A stretch of DNA of 64,000 bases from Piscinibacter sp. (GCA_017983795.1 JAGOAS010000021.1:26267-90266), one strand, 5' to 3'; counted from the first letter of the stretch, positions 10,837 to 19,196 are shown. The notes: generated by a model not told the origin, from the sequence alone. Numbers and translations are program-made.

Positions 10837-10842
10837 TACCAT
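10837..10842 (+). promoter_or_regulatory. -10-like hexamer 8 nt before the MBL hydrolase start
   Basis: TACCAT lies eight bases before ATG 10851, immediately after the mobR stop. The spacing suggests a leaderless or nearly leaderless mRNA. No -35 is recognised. Confidence 0.3.
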
Positions 10843-10850
10843 TGGCGGCC

Positions 10851-11492
10851 ATGAGCTTCCGCCACCGCACCATCCCCGTCACACCCTTCCAGCAAAACTG
10901 CTCGCTGGTGTGGGACGACGCCACGCACCAGGCCGCCGTCATCGACCCCGGCGGCGACATCGAGGTGCTGCTCGCCGCCGTGAAGGAGCTCGGCCTCACG
11001 CTCGAGCAGATCTGGCTCACGCACGCGCACATCGACCACGCCGGCGCCACCGGCACGCTGGCGCGCACGCTCGGCCTGCCCATCGAAGGCCCGCACGAGG
11101 CCGACCAGTTCTGGATCGACGCGCTGCCGCAGCAGAGCCGCATGTTCGGCTTCCCCGAAGCCGAACCCTTCACGCCGACGCGCTGGCTGCACGACGGCGA
11201 CACGGTGAAGATCGGCGGCTGCGAACTGCAGGTGCGCCACTGCCCCGGCCACACGCCGGGCCACGTGGTGTTCTTCGAGCCGGGCACGAAGCACGCCTTC
11301 GTCGGCGACGTGCTGTTCGCCGGCAGCATCGGCCGCACCGACTTCCCGCAGGGCGACTTCGACGCCCTGGTGCGCTCCATCACCACGCGGCTGTGGCCGC
11401 TCGGTGACGAGGTGCGCTTCACGCCAGGGCACGGGCCGCAGAGCACGTTCGGCCACGAGCGGCGCAGCAATCCCTTCGTCGGCGGGACTTGA
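10851..11492 (+). CDS. Metallo-beta-lactamase-fold hydrolase (YcbL/glyoxalase II-like)
   Basis: 213 residues from ATG 10851 (an in-frame TTG nine bases earlier is possible). The zinc-binding motif is THAHIDHAG near residue 58. Further ligands are His in CPGHTPGH, Asp in FVGDVLFAGSIGRTDFP and His in FTPGHGPQSTF. This is the class II glyoxalase-like family that hydrolyses thioesters such as S-lactoylglutathione, though the real substrate cannot be read from the sequence. It lies just after mobR but probably has its own transcript. It converges with the M48 protease gene; a long inverted repeat lies between them. Confidence 0.9.
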   Translation: MSFRHRTIPVTPFQQNCSLVWDDATHQAAVIDPGGDIEVLLAAVKELGLTLEQIWLTHAHIDHAGATGTLARTLGLPIEGPHEADQFWIDALPQQSRMFGFPEAEPFTPTRWLHDGDTVKIGGCELQVRHCPGHTPGHVVFFEPGTKHAFVGDVLFAGSIGRTDFPQGDFDALVRSITTRLWPLGDEVRFTPGHGPQSTFGHERRSNPFVGGT

Positions 11493-11520
11493 GGGCACTT
11501 GCGATCGGGTCGCATGGATC

Positions 11521-11591
11521 CCGTTCGGGCTGAGCCTGTCGAAGCCCCACCGAGCCACTCGCTGGCCCTTCGACAGGCTCAGGGCGAACGG
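11521..11591. repeat. Dispersed inverted repeat (REP-like hairpin) between convergent genes
   Basis: The left arm 11521-11546 and right arm 11564-11591 pair as CCGTTCG/CGAACGG plus a 15-bp CTGAGCCTGTCGAAG/CTTCGACAGGCTCAG stem, with a short mismatch between. The loop is about 17-18 bases. A single-arm copy recurs at 16111-16137. The hairpin could stop transcription from both sides; there is no U-tract, so Rho-independent termination is not assured. Confidence 0.8.
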
Positions 11592-11608
11592 AAATCCTCC
11601 CGCCTGCG

Positions 11609-12520
11609 TCAGCTCTGCCTGGGCGGCGGCTCGTAGCGTCGCGGCGGCTTGGGCGCGCGCTCGTAGAGCGGCTTCACCTTGGGCAGGTTGGCCTCGATGT
11701 CGTGGATGCGCGTCGGGCCCGAGGGGTGGGTGCTCATGAACTGCGGCGGCGCGCCCTTGGCGGCCTGCGCCATCTTCTGCCACAGCGTCACGCCGGCGCC
11801 GGGGTCGTAGCCGGCGCGCGCGGCGAGCTCGATGCCGATCAGGTCGGCCTCGGATTCGTCTTCGCGGCTGAACCTGAGCGTCAGCAGGTTGCCGCCGATG
11901 TCGGCCGCGGCGCGCCCCATGTTGCCGAGCCCGAAGATGGCCGAGCCGATCTCGATGGCGCCGCGCGTGGCCATGGTCTTGCCCATGCGCTCGCGCGCGT
12001 GCTCGCGCAGCGCGTGCGCCGCCTCGTGGCCCATGATCATGGCCACCTCGTCGTCGGTGAGCTGCAGCTGCTGCAGGATGCCGTAGTAGAAGGCGATCTT
12101 GCCGCCCGGCATGCAGAAGGCGTTGAGCTCCTTGCTGCCGATGACGTTGACCTCCCACTTCCAGCCCTGCGCGCGCGGGTTCCACTCGTAGGTGAAGGGA
12201 ATGATGCGCTGCGCGATGGCGCGCAGGCGGATCACCTGCGGGTGGTTGTCGGGCGCGAGCGCGTTCTTGGACGCGGCCTCCTGGCGCAGCTGCTGGTAGT
12301 TGCCCACGGCCGCCTTCTCCACCTGCTCGGCCGACACCAGCTTGGTGAAGCTCGAGCGCGGGCCCACGTCCACGCCCTCGCGCGCCAGCGCCGGCAGCGC
12401 GGCGGCGGCGAGCAGGCCGCCGGTGAACAGGCGTCGCGAGTGCAGCGCGCAGCGGCAGCCGCGCGCGTGGACAAACGCGGGCAGGGCAATGTCGGCGTCG
12501 GTGCGGAAGCAGTCGTTCAT
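11609..12520 (-). CDS. M48-family metalloprotease, exported
   Basis: 303 residues. Residues ~27-46 form a twin-arginine-like signal (HSRRLFTGG then AAAALPALA), so export to the periplasm or its membrane is likely. The zinc motif HEAAH lies near residue 163 (MGHEAAHALREHARERM) and the third ligand Glu in EDESEADLIGIELAARAGYDP. Other M48 features are NAFCMPGGKIAFYYGIL and STHPSGPTRIHDI. It is a periplasmic quality-control peptidase of the BepA/LoiP kind, not the membrane-embedded HtpX. It is the last gene of the sigma/anti-sigma/AmpG cluster, 21 bp after ampG. A TTAGAT hexamer eight bases before the ATG may be an extra promoter. Confidence 0.92.
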   Translation of the reverse strand: MNDCFRTDADIALPAFVHARGCRCALHSRRLFTGGLLAAAALPALAREGVDVGPRSSFTKLVSAEQVEKAAVGNYQQLRQEAASKNALAPDNHPQVIRLRAIAQRIIPFTYEWNPRAQGWKWEVNVIGSKELNAFCMPGGKIAFYYGILQQLQLTDDEVAMIMGHEAAHALREHARERMGKTMATRGAIEIGSAIFGLGNMGRAAADIGGNLLTLRFSREDESEADLIGIELAARAGYDPGAGVTLWQKMAQAAKGAPPQFMSTHPSGPTRIHDIEANLPKVKPLYERAPKPPRRYEPPPRQS

Positions 12521-12528
12521 GGCGCGGA

Positions 12529-12534
12529 ATCTAA
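12529..12534 (-). promoter_or_regulatory. -10-like hexamer 8 nt before the M48 protease start
   Basis: TTAGAT on the minus strand ends eight bases before ATG 12520 in the 21-bp gap after ampG. No -35 is evident. It may allow separate leaderless transcription of the protease. Confidence 0.3.
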
Positions 12535-12541
12535 GCCAATC

Positions 12542-14101
12542 TCAATCGTCGGCCGCGCGTGCGGCTTTCGGGTCGACTTCGAGTGCCCGCACGGGGCCGC
12601 GCAGCCGCCAGAGCATCCACAACGCCGGCACGGCGGCCAGCGTCGACACGAGGAAGAACGGCGGCCAGCCGATCGCCTCGGCCAGCACGCCGGCCAGCGG
12701 CCCCACCCACACGCGGCCCACCGAGGCGAAGGCCGACAGCAGCGCGAACTGCGTGGCGGTGAAGCGCTGGTTGCACAGGCTCATCAGGAAGGCCACGAAG
12801 GCCGCCGTGCCCATGCCGCCGGAGAGGTTCTCGAAGGCGATCACCATGAGCAGCCCGCCGTCCACCGGCGTGGCCGCGGCGAGCTTGACGAAGCCCCAGT
12901 CGAAGGCGGGAATCGTGAGGCCGGGCAGCACGCCCTTGCCGTTCACCGCCAGCCACCAGAAGCCGAGGTTGCTGGCCATCTGCAGCAGCCCGAAGAGAAA
13001 CAGCGAGCGCCACAGGCCGAGCTTGAGCATCAGCGCGCCGCCGACCAGCGCGCCGCCGATGGTGAGCCACAGGCCGATCACCTTGTTGACCACGCCGACC
13101 TCGGCCGGCGCGTAGGCCATGCTCTTGAGCAGGAAGGGCGTCATCAGCGAGCCGGCGAAGGCGTCGCCGAGCTTGTAGAGCACGATGAAGGCGAGGAAGG
13201 CCGCGGCGCCCGGCTGCGCGAAGTAGTTCGCCAGGCCCGACAGCAGCGTCTCGAAGCGCGCGCGGCGCGCGGCGAAGGCGGCCAGCGGCAGCGTGATGGC
13301 GATGCCGGCGAGCAGCGCCAGCAGGTCGGCCCACTTGGGCGCAGCGGGCAGCAGCGCACGCGCCAGCGGCGTGATGGCGCGGTCGGTGAGCAGCGCGCCC
13401 ACGGCCACCGCGGCGAGCAGGGCGAAGAAGCCGATCAGGTCGTGGCGCGCGTCGGTCTTCGCCACGGCGGCGTTCGTATTCGTCAGGCGCGGCAGCAGCA
13501 GCGCCGACACCACGGCGGCCGCCACCATCACGCCGGCCATGAAGCGGTAGACCTCGGGCCAGCTCCAGCCGCCGCCTTGCTGCGGGTCGGTCCAGATGAG
13601 CGCCAGGCCGCCGGAGACGATCATCGCCAGGCGGTAGCCCAGCACGTTCAGCGACGAGCCCAGGCCGCGCTCGGCGGCCGGCAGCAGGTCGGTGCGGTAG
13701 GCGTCGATCACCACGTCCTGCGAGGCCGAGACGAAGGCCACGCCCACCGCCAGCAGCGCGAAGGCGCGCGTCGCCTCGGTGGGCGAGGTTCCCGCCATGG
13801 CCAGCAGCGCGCCGGCCAGCGCGAGCTGCGTGATCACCAGCCAGCCGCGCCGGCGGCCCAGCCAGGGCAGCTCGAAGCGGTCCATCAGCGGCGCCCACAG
13901 GAACTTGAAGGTGTAGGGCAGGCCCACCAGGCTGAGGAAGCCGATGGTGGCCACGTCCAGCCCCTCCATGCTCAGCCAGGCCTGCATGGCCTGGCCGGTG
14001 AGCGCGAGCGGCAGGCCGCTGGCAAAGCCGAGCAGGACGACGACGAGGAGGCGGTGCCCCGCAGCCAGGCGCTGCGCGACGGTGCGGTGTTCGGTGGGCA
14101 C
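12542..14101 (-). CDS. ampG: AmpG-type muropeptide permease (MFS)
   Basis: 519 residues with about 12-14 membrane segments. The AmpG-like N-terminus is LLGFASGLPLALTG, followed by GLPYTFKFLWAPLMDR, a motif region FVSASQDVVIDAYRTDLL and FENLSGGMGTAAFVAFLMSLCNQRF near residue 415. AmpG imports anhydro-muropeptides from the periplasm for peptidoglycan recycling. It starts at GTG 14101, seven bases after the anti-sigma stop, with GATAAT six bases upstream. A position behind an ECF sigma/anti-sigma pair is unusual and suggests wall-stress control. Substrate specificity is inferred from family similarity. Confidence 0.9.
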   Translation of the reverse strand: MPTEHRTVAQRLAAGHRLLVVVLLGFASGLPLALTGQAMQAWLSMEGLDVATIGFLSLVGLPYTFKFLWAPLMDRFELPWLGRRRGWLVITQLALAGALLAMAGTSPTEATRAFALLAVGVAFVSASQDVVIDAYRTDLLPAAERGLGSSLNVLGYRLAMIVSGGLALIWTDPQQGGGWSWPEVYRFMAGVMVAAAVVSALLLPRLTNTNAAVAKTDARHDLIGFFALLAAVAVGALLTDRAITPLARALLPAAPKWADLLALLAGIAITLPLAAFAARRARFETLLSGLANYFAQPGAAAFLAFIVLYKLGDAFAGSLMTPFLLKSMAYAPAEVGVVNKVIGLWLTIGGALVGGALMLKLGLWRSLFLFGLLQMASNLGFWWLAVNGKGVLPGLTIPAFDWGFVKLAAATPVDGGLLMVIAFENLSGGMGTAAFVAFLMSLCNQRFTATQFALLSAFASVGRVWVGPLAGVLAEAIGWPPFFLVSTLAAVPALWMLWRLRGPVRALEVDPKAARAADD

Positions 14102-14107
14102 CGGGGG

Positions 14108-14113
14108 ATTATC
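14108..14113 (-). promoter_or_regulatory. -10-like hexamer 6 nt before the ampG start
   Basis: GATAAT on the minus strand overlaps the anti-sigma stop codon and ends six bases before GTG 14101. The spacing is that of a leaderless transcript. No clear -35 is seen. Confidence 0.35.
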
Positions 14114-14957
14114 CCGGTGCGCCCGCCTCGCCGCCCTGCCGCTCGATCGCCTGCGCCAGCGCCAGCAGGCGCTCCTTGGGCAGTTCGCCGACGATGGCGT
14201 AGCCGCAGGGCGGCTGGCCCGCTCTCGCGCCCTCGACCCAGTAGAACAGCCCGGCGGCGCCCTGCTGCTCGTAGCGGAACGCGGCCGGCGTGCCGTCTTC
14301 CGGCTTGCGCAGGTAGACCGTCACGCGCAGCGGCGCCTGGCCGGCCGGCGGCTCGCCGATGGCCTGGTACATGAGCTGCGCGCTCGGCCCCTTGGCATCG
14401 GGCAGCAGGCGCCCGCCGACCAGCTCGAAGCCCTGCGCACGCAGGTCGAACAGCTTGACCGGCATCTCCAGCCGCTTGGTCAGCCAGCGCGCGAGGTGTT
14501 CCTCCTGTGCCTTCACCTCGACCGGGTGGCGCACTTCGGGCACGTAGACGCTGTGCGCCACCGCGGCGCGCTGCACCCAGCCCTGGCCGTTGGCCTGCGC
14601 GGCAGCCTGCAGCACCGCGGGGCGTTCGGCGCGCCACACCAGGCCGGCGCCCACGACACCACCGAGCGCGAAGACCGCCAGCGCCGCCGCCCAGCGCTGC
14701 CAGCCAGCGAAGGCGCTGCCGGCGCGCGCCGGGCCGCGCCGCCACAGCGCCTGTTCGAGGCGCGCCGGCACGGGCTCGGCGAGCACGGCGTCGAGTCGCG
14801 TACGCAGCGCTTCGGCATCGGCGGCCCACAGGCGCACGCGCGCGGCGTCTTCGGGATGCTCGCGCAGCCAGGCGTCGACGCGGGCGCGCTCGTCGGCCTC
14901 GAGCTGGTCGTCCAGCCAGGCGCTGAGTTGGGAGTCGGAGATCGTCGGGGCGTTCAT
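14109..14957 (-). CDS. Membrane anti-sigma factor (RskA/zf-like family)
   Basis: 282 residues. The N-terminal cytoplasmic anti-sigma domain begins SDSQLSAWLDDQLEADERARV. One membrane helix lies near 88-110 (WAAALAVFALGGVVGAGLVW). A periplasmic domain of about 170 residues follows, with FDLRAQGFELVGGRLLPD, a DUF/anti-sigma C-terminal pattern common in proteobacteria. No CHCC zinc motif is visible. It should hold the ECF sigma factor encoded 19 bp upstream until a periplasmic signal releases it. It is followed closely by ampG. Confidence 0.87.
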   Translation of the reverse strand: MNAPTISDSQLSAWLDDQLEADERARVDAWLREHPEDAARVRLWAADAEALRTRLDAVLAEPVPARLEQALWRRGPARAGSAFAGWQRWAAALAVFALGGVVGAGLVWRAERPAVLQAAAQANGQGWVQRAAVAHSVYVPEVRHPVEVKAQEEHLARWLTKRLEMPVKLFDLRAQGFELVGGRLLPDAKGPSAQLMYQAIGEPPAGQAPLRVTVYLRKPEDGTPAAFRYEQQGAAGLFYWVEGARAGQPPCGYAIVGELPKERLLALAQAIERQGGEAGAPG

Positions 14958-14976
14958 GGCGGTTCGGTTCGGGCGC

Positions 14977-15504
14977 TCACACCACGCGGCGCAGGCCGCG
15001 CGCGTTCGCGGGGGCGCGGCCGTCGAGCAGGTCGCGCAGCGCCGTGCGCGCGCGCGAGATGCGCGACATCACCGTGCCCACCGGGATGCGCAGCACTTCG
15101 GCGCACTCGGCGTAGCTGAGCTGTTCGAGGGTGACGAGCAGCAGCGGCTGGCGCTGCTCGACGGGCAGTCTGGCGAGCGCGGCCAGCAGGTCCATGCGCA
15201 GGCCGAGGTCGTTGCCGACGGCGGGCAGCGCGTCGATCACGTCGTCGGCATCGACCCAGCTGGCGCGCTTGTCGCGCCGGCGCTCGTCCATGAAGGCGTT
15301 GTGGGCGATGGCCAGCGTCCAGACCAGGATGTCGCGCCGCTGGTCGAACTGGTGCCAGTGGGCGAGCGCCCGCTCGAGCGTGGTCTGCACCAGATCGTCG
15401 GCGGCGCTGGTGTCGAAGACCAGCGAGCGCGCATAGCGCCGCAGCCGCGGGATGGTGCCCAGCAGCTGCTGGCGGAAGGCGGTCGGTGCGTCCACGCGGG
15501 GCAT
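14977..15504 (-). CDS. ECF-type RNA polymerase sigma factor
   Basis: 175 residues with sigma-2 (RRYARSLVFDTSAADDLVQTTLERAL and VWTLAIAHNAFMDERRR) and sigma-4 (LPVEQRQPLLLVTLEQLSYAECAEVLRIPVGTVMSRISRAR). The lack of regions 1 and 3 is typical of ECF factors. It is the first gene of a minus-strand set with the anti-sigma factor, AmpG and an M48 protease, so it may answer envelope stress. The gap to the divergent flavin reductase (about 78 bp) contains GGAATAATTC, which could belong to an autoregulated promoter. Confidence 0.93.
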   Translation of the reverse strand: MPRVDAPTAFRQQLLGTIPRLRRYARSLVFDTSAADDLVQTTLERALAHWHQFDQRRDILVWTLAIAHNAFMDERRRDKRASWVDADDVIDALPAVGNDLGLRMDLLAALARLPVEQRQPLLLVTLEQLSYAECAEVLRIPVGTVMSRISRARTALRDLLDGRAPANARGLRRVV

Positions 15505-15570
15505 ACGGCGGGGGGTGGCGAATTATTCCGTTCATTGCCCCGCCGCGCGGCAAGGCCGCGGCCGCTCGGC

Positions 15571-15576
15571 GAGAAT
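15571..15576 (+). promoter_or_regulatory. -10-like hexamer 6 nt before the flavin reductase start
   Basis: GAGAAT lies six bases before ATG 15583 in a short AT-richer patch. No SD sequence is visible, so a leaderless transcript is plausible. Confidence 0.35.
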
Positions 15577-15582
15577 TCACGC

Positions 15583-16104
15583 ATGACGCCGCCGTCACAG
15601 GCCGCCGCCCGGGCGCGCTCTCCCTCCTTCTCGTCTGTCGAGTTCCGCGCGGCGCTGGGCATGTTCGCCACCGGCGTGACCATCGTCACCGCGCGCGGCG
15701 CCGACGGCACGCTGGTCGGCCTGACGGCCAACTCCTTCAACTCGGTCTCGCTGAGCCCGCCACTGGTGCTGTGGAGCCTGGCGCGCCGCGCCGGCTCGAT
15801 GCCGGCCTTTCGCGCCGGCTCGCACTACGCGATCAACATCCTCGCCGCCGATCAGCACGCACTGGCCGAGCGCTTCGCCAGCAAGGTCGGCGACCGCTTC
15901 GCCGGCGTCGCTTGGCGCGAAGGCACGGCCGGCGCACCGCTGATCGAAGGCGCGGCGGCGGTATTCGAGTGCTTCAACCGCAGCCGCTACGAGGAGGGCG
16001 ACCACGTCATCTTCGTCGGCGAGGTGGAGCGCTGCACGCACCGCGCCGGCGCGCAGCCGCTGATCTTCCACGGCGGGCGCTACTACACCGAGCTGCCGCT
16101 GTAG
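15583..16104 (+). CDS. Flavin reductase-like domain protein
   Basis: 173 residues from ATG 15583; the much longer open frame upstream lies over the sigma/anti-sigma genes and is a shadow. Family features are FRAALGMFATGVTIVTARG, GLTANSFNSVSLSPPLVLWSL, YAINILAADQHALAERFA and the ending PLIFHGGRYYTEL. Such proteins reduce FMN or FAD with NAD(P)H to supply two-component monooxygenases (HpaC type) or act on other flavin substrates. No partner oxygenase gene is adjacent, so the partner is unknown. It is convergent with the next minus-strand gene, and a REP-like repeat arm lies between them. Confidence 0.9.
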   Translation: MTPPSQAAARARSPSFSSVEFRAALGMFATGVTIVTARGADGTLVGLTANSFNSVSLSPPLVLWSLARRAGSMPAFRAGSHYAINILAADQHALAERFASKVGDRFAGVAWREGTAGAPLIEGAAAVFECFNRSRYEEGDHVIFVGEVERCTHRAGAQPLIFHGGRYYTELPL

Positions 16105-16110
16105 CGCGGA

Positions 16111-16137
16111 GCCCTTCGACAAGCTCAGGGCGAACGG
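16111..16137. repeat. Second copy (one arm) of the REP-like repeat
   Basis: The 27 bases match the right arm of the 11521-11591 repeat with one substitution (CAAGCTC for CAGGCTC). No opposite arm is present here. As with the first copy, it lies between two convergent genes. Confidence 0.75.
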
Positions 16138-16155
16138 AGTTCGGGCGACTTCGTC

Positions 16156-17211
16156 TCAGCCGGCCAGACCGGCGTAAGCCGCGTCGAGCTCCTGCGTGAC
16201 CGCCGGCACCAGCGTGCGCGCGAGGTCGTGGCGGCCGATGCGCGCGGCGCGCCCGCTGCCGGGCAGCGAAAGCGCGAAGGCGCTGTCGTCGTCGACCAGC
16301 TCGACCACGCGCAGGCGTGGCTGCACGGCGCGCAACTCCTCGATCAGCGCGGCGCACTCGCCGCGGTCGGAGGGCAGGCCGGTGACGAGCAGTTCGGGCC
16401 GGCGCTCGTGCAGCGCGGCGCGCGCCTGTTCGAGCGAGGCCGCCACGTCGACGCGCAGGCCGGCGCGGCGCAGCAGGTCGAGCGCCAGCACGCGCGGCCG
16501 CTCCAGCGGTTCGAGCAGCAGCACCTGGCGGCGCGCCACGTCCATGCGCGTGCGCGGCAGGCCGGTGAGCGGCGCCACCGGTGCGGCATCGGCGCCGCCG
16601 GGTTCGCCGAGGTCGAGCATCAGCGTCACGCTGTCGCCCGCCGCCACGCGGTAGGGCGTCATGCCGCGCGCGCGGGCGAGCAGCTCGCACAGCAGCCAGT
16701 GCACTTCGTCGACGCCGTCGGCGGCGCGCCCGCCTTCGCGGCGCACGCGCAGCACCAGCATGGGCCGGGCGGCCTCGCCGTGGCGTTCGAGCGCGCACTG
16801 CACCTCGTCGCCCAGGCGCGTGGCGTGGTCGAGCAGCAGTTCGATCAGCTGGTCGAGCACGCCGGCCACGGCGCGCACCGCGAAGGCCTCGCCACGCGGC
16901 GGCGGCCCGGCGAGGCGCGCGCCGCGGCGCCGGGCCGCGGCCTGCCAGCCGGCGCAGGCCTGCACGAGCGCCTCGCGCAGATCGATGGTCTCGGTGGCCG
17001 GTTTGCCCTCGGCGGCGAGCACGCGGGCCAGCTCCTGCAACTGGATGGCGAGATGGCGCAGCCGCTCGACGCCGGCACGCACGGCCTCGCTGTCGGCGGG
17101 CGACGCCTGCGGTGCGGCAAGACGGCGCTGCAGCGCATCGAGCGAGACCGCGAAGGCCTCGCCGACCTTGCCCAGCACCTCGGGGGGAACGGTGATGTCG
17201 CTCATGGTCAT
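16156..17211 (-). CDS. Degenerate histidine-kinase/receiver-like protein coupled to the GspE-type ATPase
   Basis: 351 residues from ATG 17211, whose ATGA overlaps the ATPase stop; ATG 17205 is also possible. The N-terminus has an HK-like helical segment (RLRHLAIQLQELARVL) but no phosphorylatable His in an H-box context. The middle (LDQLIELLLDHATRLGDEVQ to VTLMLDLGEP) resembles an HATPase fold without recognisable N, G1 and G2 boxes. The C-terminal ~120 residues look like a receiver fold (RRQVLLLEPLERPRVLALDLLRRAG) lacking the acidic pocket and phospho-Asp. It may be a signalling scaffold. Function is unassigned. Confidence 0.65.
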   Translation of the reverse strand: MTMSDITVPPEVLGKVGEAFAVSLDALQRRLAAPQASPADSEAVRAGVERLRHLAIQLQELARVLAAEGKPATETIDLREALVQACAGWQAAARRRGARLAGPPPRGEAFAVRAVAGVLDQLIELLLDHATRLGDEVQCALERHGEAARPMLVLRVRREGGRAADGVDEVHWLLCELLARARGMTPYRVAAGDSVTLMLDLGEPGGADAAPVAPLTGLPRTRMDVARRQVLLLEPLERPRVLALDLLRRAGLRVDVAASLEQARAALHERRPELLVTGLPSDRGECAALIEELRAVQPRLRVVELVDDDSAFALSLPGSGRAARIGRHDLARTLVPAVTQELDAAYAGLAG

Positions 17212-19196
17212 GCGTTGGTGGCGGCCAGCACTTCGGCCAGGTCGGTGCGCCCGGCCAGCACCTTGGCGATGCCGTCCTGGCGCAGCGTCTTCATGCCGGC
17301 GGCGAGCGCCGCGGCCTGCAGCGCGCCGGCATCGTCGCGGTGGCGGATCAGGCGGCGCACGGCGTCGTCGGCCAGCATCAGCTCGTGGATGCCCATGCGG
17401 CCGTGGTAGCCGGTGCCGCCGCAATGGTCGCAGCCGCGCCGGCGCTGCAGCCGGATGCGGCCGCGCGCATCGCCGTGCAAGGCGCGCCAGCGTTCGCGCA
17501 GGGCGGCGTGCGCCGCGCCGCGCGCGCACGCGCTGCCCGAGCCGAGGTATTGCGCGGCCAGCGCATCGAGTTCGTCCTCGCCGGCGATCTCGCTCTCGCA
17601 GCAGTGCGGGCACAGCGTGCGCACCAGCCGCTGCGCCAGGATGGCCAGCAGCGAATCGGAGAAGTTGTACGGGTCGAGCCCGATCTCGAGCAGCCGCGCG
17701 ATGCTCTCCGGCGCCGAGTTGGTGTGCAGCGTCGAGAGCACGAGGTGGCCGGTCAGCGAGGCCTCGACGGCGATGCGCGCGGTCTCCTCGTCGCGCATCT
17801 CGCCGATCATGATCACGTCGGGGTCGGCGCGCAGGAAGGTGCGCATCGCCGCCGCGAACGTCCAGCCAATGCGCGCATTGACCTGCACCTGGCGCAGCCC
17901 GTCCTGCGTGATCTCGACCGGATCCTCGGCCGTCCAGATCTTGCGGCCGACGGTGTTGATGTCGCGCAGCACCGAGTGCAGCGTGGTGGTCTTGCCGCAG
18001 CCGGTGGGGCCGCAGATGAGGATCAGGCCGTAGGGCTTGGCGATCACCGAGCGCAGCGCGGCCAGGCTCTCGTCGGCCAGGCCGATCTGCTCCAGCGCCA
18101 TCGGCTTGCGGCCGCCGAGCAGGCGCAGCACCACGTCTTCGAGCCCGCGCGCGGTCGGCACGGTGACCACGCGCAGCTCGACCGCCGGCCCGCCGAAGCG
18201 CGCGAAGTCGATCTTGCCGTCCTGCGGCTTGCGGTGCTCGGAGATATCGAGCTCGGCCATGATCTTGATGCGCGCGACGATGGCGAAGCGCAGCCGCGCC
18301 GGCACTTCCAGCACCGGCACCAGCTCGCCGTCGACGCGCATGCGCACCTGCACCTGGCGCGGCTCGTCGGCGGTCTCGATGTGGATGTCGGAGGCGTTGC
18401 GGCGCACCGCCTCCTCGATCAGCGAGTTGATCAGGCGCACCAGCGTGTTGTCCGACTCCGAGACCATCTCGGCCTCGACCGGCAGCGTGGCATCGGCCGC
18501 ACTGCGCAGCTGCGCGGCCAGCTCCTGCAGGCTGTTGCGCGCCGGGCTGCTGCCGGCCGTGTCGGCCCGCACGGCCGCCGCATAGGCGCGGTGCACCGCC
18601 GGCATCAGGCTGCCCGGCAGCGCCATCAGCGGGCGGATGCGCCGCTGCGTGGCGAAGCGCAGCTGGTCGAGCAGCGCGTGGTCCCAGGGGTCGGCCACCA
18701 GCACGACGAGCGCGTCGCCGTCCATCAGCAGCGGCAGCACGCCGTCGCGTTCGGCCAGCGCGCGCGGCACGGCGGCGAGCACGTTGGCATCGGGCTGGAG
18801 CTCGTGCGGATCGATCACGCGCACGCCCTGCCACTCGGCCAGCGCCATGCGCAGGCGCAGCTCGGAGAGCGCGCCGATGTCGACGAGGATGCGGCCCAGC
18901 GCGCGGTGCGCTCCGGGGCGTGCCTGCAGCGCGAGCGCGCGTTGCAGCGTGGCGGGGTCGATCAGCCCGGCCTGCAGCAGCGCCTCGCCCAGGTGCGGCG
19001 CGGCGTGGTGCAGCTCCGGCAGCTCGTGCAGCGCGGCGCGCAGCGCCTCGCAGCCGGCCGGGCGCAGCGCCTGCGGGCCGGGGCGCGCGTTCGCGTCGTC
19101 GGCGGCGAGCGGAATCGGGTGCGTCGGCAGGTCGGCCAGCTCCTGCGCGGCCCGTTCGGGCGCCGGAGCATGGAAGAAGCGCGGGTCGAGGTTCAT
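17208..19196 (-). CDS. GspE/PulE/PilB-family secretion or pilus ATPase
   Basis: 662 residues from ATG 19196. An N-terminal MshEN-type domain (LGRILVDIGALSELRLRMALAEW, about 90-130) is the kind that can bind cyclic-di-GMP. The ATPase core has Walker A GPTGCGKTTTLHS, the Asp box (EDPVEI), Walker B (DVIMIGEMRDEETA) and the His box (TGHLVLSTLHTN). A four-Cys zinc site follows (LCPHC and CDHCGGTGYHGR). It powers assembly of a type II secretion or type IV pilus-like machine. No pseudopilin, secretin or GspF gene is in the window, so it may be an orphan or act with a remote locus. Its stop overlaps the signalling-like gene that follows. Confidence 0.93.
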   Translation of the reverse strand: MNLDPRFFHAPAPERAAQELADLPTHPIPLAADDANARPGPQALRPAGCEALRAALHELPELHHAAPHLGEALLQAGLIDPATLQRALALQARPGAHRALGRILVDIGALSELRLRMALAEWQGVRVIDPHELQPDANVLAAVPRALAERDGVLPLLMDGDALVVLVADPWDHALLDQLRFATQRRIRPLMALPGSLMPAVHRAYAAAVRADTAGSSPARNSLQELAAQLRSAADATLPVEAEMVSESDNTLVRLINSLIEEAVRRNASDIHIETADEPRQVQVRMRVDGELVPVLEVPARLRFAIVARIKIMAELDISEHRKPQDGKIDFARFGGPAVELRVVTVPTARGLEDVVLRLLGGRKPMALEQIGLADESLAALRSVIAKPYGLILICGPTGCGKTTTLHSVLRDINTVGRKIWTAEDPVEITQDGLRQVQVNARIGWTFAAAMRTFLRADPDVIMIGEMRDEETARIAVEASLTGHLVLSTLHTNSAPESIARLLEIGLDPYNFSDSLLAILAQRLVRTLCPHCCESEIAGEDELDALAAQYLGSGSACARGAAHAALRERWRALHGDARGRIRLQRRRGCDHCGGTGYHGRMGIHELMLADDAVRRLIRHRDDAGALQAAALAAGMKTLRQDGIAKVLAGRTDLAEVLAATNA

